From Acanthamoeba lenticulata (lineage: Eukaryota; Discosea; Longamoebia; Acanthamoebidae), in NCBI GenBank assembly GCA_002179805.1, contig NAVB01001995.1, positions 1 to 20,944 on the forward strand: 20,944 bases of DNA, in the 5' to 3' direction. A model generated the notes under the pieces. That model saw only the letters and a program-made list of their open reading frames with translations. It made no database searches and was not told the DNA's origin. Shown here piece after piece: positions 1 to 8,867 of this stretch. The first letter of the stretch is position 1, and each line of letters starts with the position of its first letter. Position numbers and translations under genes: made by a program.

Positions 1-3000
1 TAAGGAGGGAAGAGCGCGCGAACCGGATCTCGGTGTTGACGACGACCTTGTTCTCCCACTCGAACTCGGACCACATGTTGCGGAAGTCAGTGTGGCTGCA
101 CTGGGCCGGCGAGATGTAGTCCATGATGTCGATGTGGATGTCGTTGAGGATGACGCAGTTCTTGTCGGCGTTGAGAGTGGTGGCCTGGCCAGCCACATCG
201 TAGACGATGTTGCCAAAGATGATGCCCGTCTCCGTGGAGGAGACCTTGATGTTGGCCCGGATGCGCTTGGAGTCGAAGGGCCCGAGGTTGTAGTTGCGCG
301 GGCGCTCGCACAGCTTGAGGTCGCCCAGCGTGGCCAGCTCGAGGCACAGGTTCTGCAGCGTGTCGGGCGTCTGGTTGATGACCAGCACATCGAGCACGAT
401 GTCGTACACGTGCACCTGCACGTAGGCCTCGGCGTATACGGGGTCGCTCAGGCCTGTGAGCTGCCGCAGCCGGCTGAGCTGCAAGCCCTGCTTGGACTCG
501 TCGTCCTGGAGGCCGGTGACCTGGCCCAGGTCGTCGTCGAGGTCGTCGGCCTCATCGCCTCCAATGACGCGGTTGGCGCGCAGCTGGCGCACGACGAGCA
601 GGTCGTCGGCCTGGACGCTGACCTGATCCTCCTTCTCCCTCTTCTGCTCGGCCTCTTCTCGCTGCTTCTCGCGCAGCATGTCGGCGAACGAGTCCCGGCA
701 GAACTGGAGGTAGAGCTCCCGCAGGAAGGACGCCTGCTGGGGCTTGGTCACCACCTTGGGCACTGCCGCCTGTTCGCCCTCCTCTCCCTGTTCCTCGGCC
801 TCGACCTCGTCATCGCCGCCCTTGCGCGAGAGCAAGTTGCCGTCGCTCAGGATTCGAATGCACGAGCAAATGCGGCTGTATGAGTCCTGCACATTCATTC
901 AAAAAGACATGTAATAAATCAATCGGCCGCTTAGAGTGGACTGAAAAACAAAAAACAAAAACAAAAAAACAAAGTGCGCAAGGGGCTAGCTACCTCGTCA
1001 ATCTGGTTCTTGGTGTTGGGCGACTTGCCCAGCTTGAGGATGTTGACCATGATGAGGAGAACCTCGACGGCAAAGGCGTGCTTCTGGCTGGCCTCCAGGT
1101 CGTCCTCGAGGAACGATCGCAGGACGAGCTTGGTGAGGGTGGTCGAAAGGGCCGAGCCCAAGAAGAAGTCACCGGCCTCAAGCAAGCGGCGCAGGCTGCC
1201 CTCATTCTCCTGCGGCGTGGGCAGGTTGGGCACGGAGAAGGCGGTCTGCGTGGCGTAGGTCCCGTCGGCGAGGATGGCCGGACGGCTCGAAGGCATGGAC
1301 GGGCTCAGGAGGACATCAGCCTTCTCCTTCTTCTCCTTGTCCGTCTCGCTCTCGTCCTCGGTCCCGTCGCGCACCAGCGGCATGGCCCCGAGCTCGCCCT
1401 TGAGCGTCGAGAAGGTCTGATCGATGTCGTCCGTCGTCAGCGAGTACTCACCCAGCACCCACAGCGCCGTTCGGTAGACCTGTTGTTCCCGACACGCGCG
1501 TCACGATACGACACGGCCAACACGCGAAACGACTTGTAAGCGCCCAAAAGCCGCGGGCGGTGCTGGGCCAGCGGGAACGAGGAGGAGGAAGAGAGGGAAC
1601 GCACAGCCGAAGCGGTGATGTGCTTGACAGAGAGGACGAGCTTGTTGAGGATGGACGGGCGGAGCTCGGGATAGGTCTCGGCCACCTCGCGCACAAAGGT
1701 GATGACCTCGATCGCCGTCGGGATGTTGGCATCGCCAAGGAAGTCCATCAGCGCCAGCACCACGTTGCTCGCCACCGACGGGTATTTGACCGCGCAGGCG
1801 TGGATAGCCTGGATCAGCATCTGCCTGTACTCGCCACCCTGGAGAAGAAGAAAATGATGAAGGTAAAGGTGAAGAACAACTGTCAGCTTTCTGGGACCTG
1901 TCACAGCAGGCAGGCAGGCGCTGGAAGGAGGAAGGAACGGAATCACACCTTCTCGAAGCCGGCGACCTGCGTCTTGGCGATCTCCCTCTTGAGGTAGAGG
2001 ATGGCCTCGTCGATGTTCTGCGGCGAAACGAGGTCGAGGGCGATGTCGAGCGTCTTCTTTCGGATGTCCATGTTGGGCGTGGAGAGAGCGCGCAGGATGT
2101 CCATCAGCAGCGGTTGCAGCGTCTTCTTGTGCCTACATAAACGCGACACATATTGTGAGCCGATCAAGAAGAGAACATCAAGCGCGACACACGAGAAGCC
2201 ACAAAAGGGATGCTAATTACTTGAGTCGGATGGCGTCGAGCTTGTCGGCAACGATGATCTTCACATTGTTGTCCGCCTCCTGTGATGTTGGGAGAGGGAG
2301 AGGGCGATGAGGGTCTCTGCCAACCAACCAAGCGTGCGCCATACGACGTACGTTGCAAAGGAGCTGGATGAAGGTCGCCGCGGCAGCCCGAACGGCGGTG
2401 GGAGCGGAGGTGAGGCTGACCAACGCCCCGGCGGCCTCGAACTGGACGGCCGGGGAGGGCGCCTTCAGGAGCTCGAAGAGGCACTTAAGGTACTTGGCCT
2501 GCAGATCATGTGTGCATGTGAGAGAGGCGCAATCGATCAACTAACAGCTGACAGCGAACATGGTGGTGGTTGGCGAATAAGTACCCTGTCGCTGCCAGAG
2601 GCGGTGGTCCGGCAGACCTTGCGGATCAGCTCGATCACGATAATCTGGAGGATGTCGCCAAACGTGTTGACTTGGCCGATGACCGAGCTCAAGTACTCGA
2701 TGGCCTTGTCCTGATCGCAGTTGAACAGCATGATGAAGGCGTTGCGCTTGCAGGCGGCGTCTCCTTCCTGAAGAGGACGATCGAAAGGAAAAGAGGGAAC
2801 ACGTGAGCGACTGCGAGGAAGGGAAACACCAGAGGAGCAGCAGCAGCAGCAGCATACGTTGATGAGGAAATTGTAGATGAGGTCTGGGGCGTCGGGGATG
2901 AGGAAGGAGAAGGCCTTGTAGATGCTGTAGACGGCCAGCACGGCGTTGCGGCGCACGTAGGCATGGCGATATTCCAGGTTGGCGCGCACTGAGGGCACCA

Positions 3001-3537
3001 GCGGCTCGAGGATCTCAGCCTCCTTCAGCTTGCACAGGAAGCGCAGGGTGCAGCCCCGCACATACTCGTTCGGGTGGTTGAGATCGTTTCGGAAGTGTGA
3101 GCTGTTGTGCGTGGATGTGAGCAATGAAAAGAATTGACACTTCGAAAAGATCATTTAAAAATGAAAAGCGACGAGATGCACACTCGGCCCCCCTCACGCC
3201 CAGTAGCGCAAAATTAAATAAACGAGTGTGCAGCAGTGTACCAGACGAGGATCATTTCGTGGAGAAGTTTGCCATCAGGGCCAGTCTTATCACAGATCTC
3301 CCAGAAGAGCAGCAGGAGCTTCTTAATGGTCTTATCCTTCTGTGGCATGCAGAAGCGAATAACTGACATGAGGAGCTGGGGCATGGGCTGACCATTGAGA
3401 GTGCATAGGATAATCTTCTTGAGGGCCGAAATCTTCACAGACAGATCGCCATTCTCGAGCTGCTCCTTCAGCTGAGACACAGGAATGTCGACTGTGTCGT
3501 TGTGAATGAGAAATGTGCAAGGGCGCTCCTTTTCCAT
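1..3537 (-). CDS. COPB1: Coatomer subunit beta (beta-COP), 3' partial
   Basis: Beta-COP is part of the F-subcomplex of the COPI coat, which drives Golgi-to-ER and intra-Golgi vesicle traffic. Exons on the minus strand: 3537-3242, 3101-2858, 2767-2585, 2498-2352, 2279-2221, 2132-1949, 1838-1605, 1479-994 and 886 to the window edge; all junctions keep phase. The product in view is about 906 residues against about 950 in human, so only the last few dozen are missing. Diagnostic stretches are [37 protein letters not shown] and [19 protein letters not shown] in the HEAT-repeat N terminus, and [26 protein letters not shown] and [15 protein letters not shown] in the C-terminal appendage. The start is the ATG at 3537-3535 ([10 protein letters not shown]), as in other beta-COPs. 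The GTTCGC at 23-18 may be the next donor. It is divergently transcribed from the SKA1-like gene. Confidence 0.96.
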
Positions 3538-3752
3538 TTTTTTGAGTGCTGTTGTGTGCGCAACAGACAGGCGCAATTGAGCAGCAGGGATGAGCAGGAA
3601 GATGGATCAACCGCGCGTGATCGGCTGATGCTGCAAATCGTGTAGGGCGACGACTTCGTGTGCCTACGTGGGACTTTTTGATCCCGCTTAAATCCCGGCT
3701 TTGATAACGCAAATATTTTGGCGCGAAAAGCTTGGAACGCAAGGAACGGAAG
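3538..3752. promoter_or_regulatory. Divergent promoter between COPB1 and the SKA1-like gene
   Basis: These 215 bp separate two start codons that face away from each other, so the segment must carry the promoters and 5' UTRs of both genes unless further upstream exons exist. It contains an AT-rich patch around 3705-3720 and a perfect E2F-type palindrome near the SKA1-like start. No TATA box was assigned. Confidence 0.7.
3716..3729. promoter_or_regulatory. E2F/DP-type palindromic site
   Basis: The sequence TTTTGGCGCGAAAA contains the E2F consensus TTTSSCGC on both strands (TTTGGCGC and TTTCGCGC). It ends 23 bases before the ATG of the SKA1-like gene. In animals and plants E2F/DP factors bind this motif to switch on S- and M-phase genes. 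A mitotic kinetochore gene next door fits cell-cycle control. Binding itself is inferred. Confidence 0.6.
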
Positions 3753-6177
3753 ATGAAGATGGCCACTGCAGCGTCCCACACTTCGTCTTTGCATCAATCG
3801 GTCTCCGCTTTCTTTGGTGGCGTTAAGCAATTTGCTGCTCATGTTGAAGGCGAGGCGAAAGAACTTCGTGTATCGGTGGACAAGCCTCCTCTTTCTGGCA
3901 CACAAGGTTCTCCTTCAACCTCGCAGACCGCTTCTTCCGTTCACTTATAGGTTGTATCCTTCAGGCTTTTCATCCTTATTCATGAAGCGAACCAAGACCC
4001 AAGTTAGCAGCTTTCAAAAGGACTTGGCCACCATCCACTCTCAATTTACAACAGCCGTATCTTTCGAAGAGATCATCGCGGTAAGCCACTACATACCGCT
4101 TATTTCTCCTTCTTGGGGGGCAGGGAGGGGATAAGCGATTAATGGTCTAGGTCAGGTTTGCATGAGCATGTATCAGCAAAACGAGGTCTGGCGAGAAGAG
4201 CTAGAAGAGGTTCTTGAGCAGGAACACGGCCTTCGTCGCGTAGAGCCTCCACCACTGCTCTCGCCGGCCCACTCCCACGGTACCCCCACTCACTCCCTAT
4301 TCGTTGCTCCTACAATACGAGGCTCACATCTCACTGAATGGAGAACAGACGAAAGAGACAAGGAGGGGGAGGAGAGCGCTGATCCAGACTCGTACTACTA
4401 CAACAACAGCTCCGAGCGTCCTCCCGCCGAGAGCGGCCCGGAGGACGGCGCCAAAAGATCTGCCGCGCAGAGTTCAACGGCGTGGGATGTTAACCGGGTT
4501 GAGCGAGACAAATCTCGAGGGGACCGCATTGCTGTCTCGCACACTCCACAACGGGCCCAGTTTGGCCAGCCGGGTAGTGCGAGCACTCGGCGGCACGGCA
4601 CTACCCAGCCGTACCTACCAGCCTTCCCCGCACCTGTGCTCAAGCTAGGCTTTGAGTTTGGCTCACAAAAGCTCACCCACGATTTTCTTTTGGCACAGGA
4701 CGATCTCGCAAACCAGCAATCCTCTCCTCTATTCACCTTCGGCAGACTTGGGGCTCTCCGCTGCCTCACTCGCGCTGATCTCTCGACGTATGTGTTTGCA
4801 CTTTCCTTCCCTTCTTGGCGCTCCCTGCCTCGTTAGGGCATGTTCTCACGTGTGCCGGCACAGAATCCGCAGGAAGCGGCGTCGTCGGTTCTGACCACCG
4901 CTTTGAACCATCCGCTGCGGAAGTGTCTGCGACTTACCGCCAACAAGGCTCTGATGGACGCCCGCCAGCCTTTTCCGCGGATGTCGCTTCCTCCACTTCG
5001 TCGTTCGCACAGCCGACCTCAACCTATCATCCGTCGGCACCGAAGACGCCCGTAGCTGGCACACGCCACACCACTTCCCAATCTTCTGCCTATTCATCTT
5101 CGTCCTATGGAGCTCCCAAGACGCCAACGTCCTCGTGTCGCCCATCCTACGCCGCCGTCGCTTCGCCAGAATATCGCTCAACGTCATCGTCCTCGTATTC
5201 GTATTCATCGAGCTCGTACTCCACTTCCGCCTCAGCCGCGTCATCGGCCAAAACGCCACAGCGCAACGGCGGTGCCTCTGTCAGCCGCTACACGACCGCG
5301 GCGACTCCGGTCTCCTCGCTTCGGGGCGGATCGGCGGGCGTGTCCGTGGCGGCAACGACGCCATTCACTCCGTCGGCGCGCATGCACGGTGGGCCGGCAG
5401 ACCTGGAGCTCGACGACCTGTCGCCCATCCGCTCCACCGGCGGGCACCTCTACCCGTCGCTTCCGGCCACGACCCCCACGGTGGACCTTCGGTACAAGCA
5501 TCTCATCGGCAACTCGCCCATGCAGCCCGTGCGAGCCGTCGCGCCTGCCTACAACAACTACTCGTCCTCGTCGTCCATCTATCCCTGTTCTGTTGCTGCA
5601 CTCTCTGCCGCACCTACGACCGTCGGATCCTACGCCACCACCACTTCTTCCTCCGCTTCTGTCGCCTCTTTCTCGACCGTCACCTCCACGACTACCACAG
5701 CCGCAGCTTCTGGTTCGAGCTCCATGCCGGGACTCATGCGGGAGGTGGTGCCGCACGAATATAGCGGCTGCGCTTCTTTCCTCCGGTGCGTCACGTGCTC
5801 TTGCGCCCTGTAGTGTTGGTAGGCGTGTACACAAACGCAGGGGGGGGGACTCACAACTCTAATTCATGCCACGCGCACAGGGGCCAGATCACGTTGGCGC
5901 AGTTGAATGAGGCCATTGCCAAGATTAACGAATATTGCGCCGCGCGGGGGCTCACCCACCTTACTGGCGATCAGCTGAGCAATGATATTGGCCTCGGTAC
6001 CCTCTCGCTCTCTCCTCTTTTGTTTCCTTGACAAAGAGCATCTTGCCTCCCTCCACCATGGCGCACACTTACATGTGGACGACAGACAAGTGCAAGGCCA
6101 TCATTCTCCTGCTCATCCACCTGAAGCGAATCACGTCGCAGTACCAGGGAGGCGCCTCGATCTACATGCTCGCCTGA
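3753..6177 (+). CDS. SKA1: SKA1-like spindle and kinetochore-associated protein with long low-complexity linker
   Basis: SKA1 carries the microtubule-binding winged-helix domain of the SKA complex, which holds kinetochores on spindle microtubules. Exons: 3753-3906, 3965-4080, 4156-4610, 4699-4787, 4864-5785, 5881-5996 and 6086-6177; total 1944 nt, 647 residues, all phases closing. Residues about 55-115 are coiled-coil-like (TQVSSFQKDLATIHSQF, QQNEVWREELEEVLEQEH), resembling the SKA1 N-terminal helices. Residues about 120-560 are a Ser/Thr/Pro-rich linker absent from the 255-residue human protein. The C terminus matches the SKA1 microtubule-binding domain: EYSGCASFLRGQITLAQLNE next to human EFNGVPSYMKSRLTYSQIND, then DKCKAIILLLIHLKRI and GGASIYML. 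Exon borders within 4280-4863 and the final intron are the least certain. An in-frame ATG at 3759 is an alternative start. Confidence 0.78.
4572..4606 (+). repeat. Short inverted repeat just upstream of a splice donor
   Basis: A 9-bp inverted repeat (GGGTAGTGC at 4572-4580, GCACTACCC at 4598-4606) with a 17-base loop lies at the end of SKA1-like exon 3, four bases before the predicted GTACCT donor at 4611. As RNA it could form a hairpin beside that donor. Chance occurrence is possible. Confidence 0.5.
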
Positions 6178-6268
6178 GCGAGCGAGGGAGAGACCAAATT
6201 AAATGATCATCATTTGCTGTGAACTCCTTTTTGCCCAGCCATGTAATTGGTGCGTGTTGTCTCGCACA
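6178..6268. other. Convergent 3' intergenic gap
   Basis: These 91 bp lie between the stop codons of the SKA1-like gene (+) and the mitochondrial-type protein (-). The gap must hold both 3' ends. It has an AT-rich stretch at 6195-6215. No gene is visible. Confidence 0.7.
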
Positions 6269-7888
6269 TCAGCTGATGCGCGTTTCGTCAAACTCGAACT
6301 CGAGGGAGGCGGACGGCCCGAAGGACATCTCGACCCGCTCGAGGTAGGTCGCCACGCTGCTGTCGCTGGCCTGCTCCGGCGGGGGCTGGGTCAAGAGTCG
6401 CAGGGCCTCCCGCAACAGATCGCGAGGGTTCTCCACGAGGATGAGCGCCTCCTCGCCCCCAGCCGGGTGGGGCTTGTCCTTGACCTCCACGATTTTGGTC
6501 CTGCGTGACGCGCAACGGTTGTGTGCAATGTTGGATCAGCTGTTGTTGTTGTAGTTGGATGATCATCGTGACATGTGGCGACGAACCAGATGGTCATCTG
6601 GATACGGCGCGACGGGTGGGCGCGGCTCTGCAGGAACAGGCGCGACTCCTGCGCCCACTCATGGGTCTCGAGCGTGTTGGTCCGCAGCGTGGTGTTGACC
6701 ACAGCGTAGTCCAGGACCTGCATCTCCGGGCCCAGTCGCGCGCCCAACACCTGACATGCGCGCGTGTGTGTTTTGGGTGCGCGTTCGTTGATTAACAATC
6801 GCACACGCGCACGAGAGACTCCCGAAGCTCACCTTCAAGACGGGCACTTCGCCGGCGCGCGTGGCTCGGATGACCGTGGACTTGTCCGTTGGCGAGGAGG
6901 ACGGCGCGATGGAGGCGAGGACCTCTTGTGCCTGCTGCACGTCGACCATGGACTGGGTGCACAGGCGCATCACGATGTCGCGCTCGCGTCGGTTCAGCCC
7001 GCGCTCCAGCTTGCGCTTGACCAAGCGGCTCCGGTTGAGCCGCTTCTGGCGGCTGACCCACAGCTCGAGCGGCCTGGCCTTGCGCACTGATGTACTCGAG
7101 GAGGGGTTCGTTGTTGGCACCACCGGAGCGGCGGCCGAGGCCGGGCTGTCCTGCGGCTGCGCCGGTTCCTGCACGGCGCTGGCGGTGGGCGCCGGAGGAG
7201 GCTTGGAGAAGGCGTCCTTAGTATTGTTCTGCTGCTGTCCCTCCTCCTTCTTCTTGCCTGTGTTTCGAAAGCCCCATAGCTGGCTGAGCATGGCGGCCAC
7301 GATGAGCAGCTTGACCTTCCACGATATGGGGGGTGGGCTTTCGCCAAACACGGGAGGCGCCGATTCGCCAGCCGACGCACCAGAGGATGAGGAAGGAGAG
7401 GAAGGAGAGGAAGTAGAGGAAGTAAAGGAGGGGGGCGCCCGCTCGGGGACAGAGGAGGCTGAGGCGCTGCCGCTCGTGCGAAGGCGCTGCGCCATGGAGA
7501 CGCGATCTTCGGGTTCGTAGTCGCGCCTACGTGACGAAGCACGCCCATAGTCGCGACCCGCGTAGGCCGTGGTGTAGTTGTAAGACGAAGAAGCCGCACC
7601 TCGCGGGTCGTACACGATTCTGACTTCGCTGATGGGCACATCGCCCCAAGGGTCGCTTGCGGCCTCTTCGTCTGCAAGCTCTCGCCTTCGTCTTCGTGCA
7701 GCCTTGTCTCTGCGCTGTTTGGCGGCTGCTTGCGTGGAGAGGCTCTGCAGTCTCCACTTTGGTACTTGCAGATGCATCTGTGACCACAGTAAGGGCGATT
7801 GCCCACTCGCGTGGTGCACCACTCCCAGCGCTCGGCGAGCGTGGCAGAGACCGTCCCAACGGCGAAGGGCCGCTGCTCGCTGCATCAT
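6269..7888 (-). CDS. Unrecognised single-membrane-segment protein with mitochondrial-type presequence
   Basis: Three exons (7888-6833, 6750-6587, 6500-6269) close in frame to give 483 residues. Donors are GTGAGC and GTTCGT, acceptors both CAG. The N terminus (MMQRAAALRRWDGLCHARRA) is rich in Arg and Ala and lacks acidic residues, as expected of a mitochondrial presequence. A basic region follows (KQRRDKAARRRRR, about residues 57-69), then a Ser/Pro-rich stretch, and a short hydrophobic segment at about 192-207 (VKLLIVAAMLSQLWGF). The remaining 270 residues are mostly soluble, with a folded-looking part at about 310-483 (VLGARLGPEMQVLDYAVV, LILVENPRDLLREALRLL). Membrane anchor plus an LGP-containing domain loosely recalls Tim21/Coa1-type proteins, but that is weak inference and I do not recognise the family. 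ATG 7885 is an equal alternative start. Divergent partner starts at 8025. Confidence 0.72.
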
Positions 7889-8024
7889 CTTGTCCTGTTG
7901 TCTCGTGTTCGAGAAATAGAGAGGCGAGAAAATGTCAAAGAAAAGTGGAGGCTCAACGTCTGTGTCTTTGATCTCCTCCTGACCCCAGCCCGCTCGTTTC
8001 TGCCGAGCGTCCCATGCTGCTTCG
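7889..8024. promoter_or_regulatory. Divergent promoter of two unrecognised membrane-protein genes
   Basis: Only 136 bp separate the two opposite start codons at 7888 and 8025, so both genes probably share a bidirectional promoter. I saw no clear TATA box or known operator in it. Confidence 0.6.
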
Positions 8025-8734
8025 ATGGCCGCGGTCACGCCAATTGCAGCGACCACGAACGTCACAATTTCATCGATGACCGAGGTAGGGCGTGTGGGGA
8101 TCTTCTTAAACGTCTCTTGTTTGAGGATCGTTTATCTCACTAACCTCCTCGTGACCAGAGAAACGTGGAGACTGCGCTCTTGGAGGAGGGCCTGCTCTCT
8201 CTGGGCTTCGTCCTTGTGACGCTACTTCTTCTCGGGGGGCTCATGTACGCCGAGCGGCTCACCTTCGCGCACACCTTTACCAAGGACGACCGGCGACGCG
8301 CACGCGAGCGGCGCCAAGCGGCCTCCTGGGCTGTAGACGACGGTGACGAAATCGAGACTGACCCCTCGGACCGAGAGAGCGACGAGGAGCTTGACATACA
8401 AGCACCTGACCTGAAGGCTGCGGGCACGCGCGGGTTCGACGACGAGCGCGACGCCAGCGAGTGGCTCACGCCGAGCCCAAAGAAAAAGCACATGTGGCAG
8501 CGGCGAGGCCGCAAGGGCAGCGTGCTGGTCGCGATGGGCGGACACGAGAGCGGCGACGGCACCCTCGAGGGCGACCTCGAGCTGGCGCCGTTCTCTGGCG
8601 TTGAGACCAGCAGCAATCACAACGACAGCGACGACCAAGAAGCGCCGGACAGCTTCGCCATGCACCTCCTCCTTCCTCCGCCTCGTTCATCCTCCTCGTC
8701 TTCGTCGTCCCCTTCTTTCTCCACGCGCACGTAA
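8025..8734 (+). CDS. Small single-pass membrane protein, unrecognised
   Basis: Two exons (8025-8084, 8159-8734) joined by a 74-nt intron (GTAGGG...CCAG, phase 0) encode 211 residues. The first 30 residues are short and carry one N-glycosylation sequon (N12-V-T). Residues 31-50 form a strong membrane helix (GLLSLGFVLVTLLLLGGLMY). The rest is hydrophilic: a basic stretch right after the helix (KDDRRRARERR), an acidic region (DDGDEIETDPSDRESDEELD), a Lys/Arg patch (PSPKKKHMWQRRGRKG) and a Ser-rich end. Positive charge after the helix suggests N-out, C-in topology. I do not recognise the family. The TAA at 8732-8734 lies inside a GTAAGC that looks like a donor, so an extra 3' exon cannot be fully excluded, but the convergent neighbour ends only 134 bp further on. 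Confidence 0.65.
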
Positions 8735-8811
8735 GCACAACTTCTTCTTGTACCGTTTACTTTATTTTGTACAAACAATTTTCGTCACGAGAATCAAAAA
8801 AGGATGTAAAA

Positions 8812-8842
<31 letters not shown>

Positions 8843-8867
8843 ATACGGGGGTCCGAGTTCTCTCTGG
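8735..8867. other. Convergent AT-rich 3' intergenic gap
   Basis: This 133-bp gap lies between the stop codons of the small membrane-protein gene (+) and the MOB-containing gene (-). It is strongly AT-rich against the GC-rich exons around it and holds an AAAT microsatellite. It probably carries the polyadenylation signals of both genes (AATAAA occurs repeatedly on the plus strand). Confidence 0.7.
8808..8845. repeat. (AAAT)n microsatellite
   Basis: About nine tandem copies of AAAT lie in the convergent 3' gap. Each unit overlaps AATAAA, so it may double as a polyadenylation signal on the plus strand. Confidence 0.9.

Noticed and set aside
92..883. Plus-strand 263-codon open frame opposite COPB1
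   Set aside because: The minus strand encodes well-conserved beta-COP appendage sequence here. The plus frame is Val/Leu/Asp-rich shadow with no recognisable domain.
8728..8740. GTAAGC at the end of the small membrane-protein gene as a donor to another exon
   Set aside because: An in-frame TAA lies within it and the convergent gene ends 134 bp downstream. I found no convincing exon in the gap.
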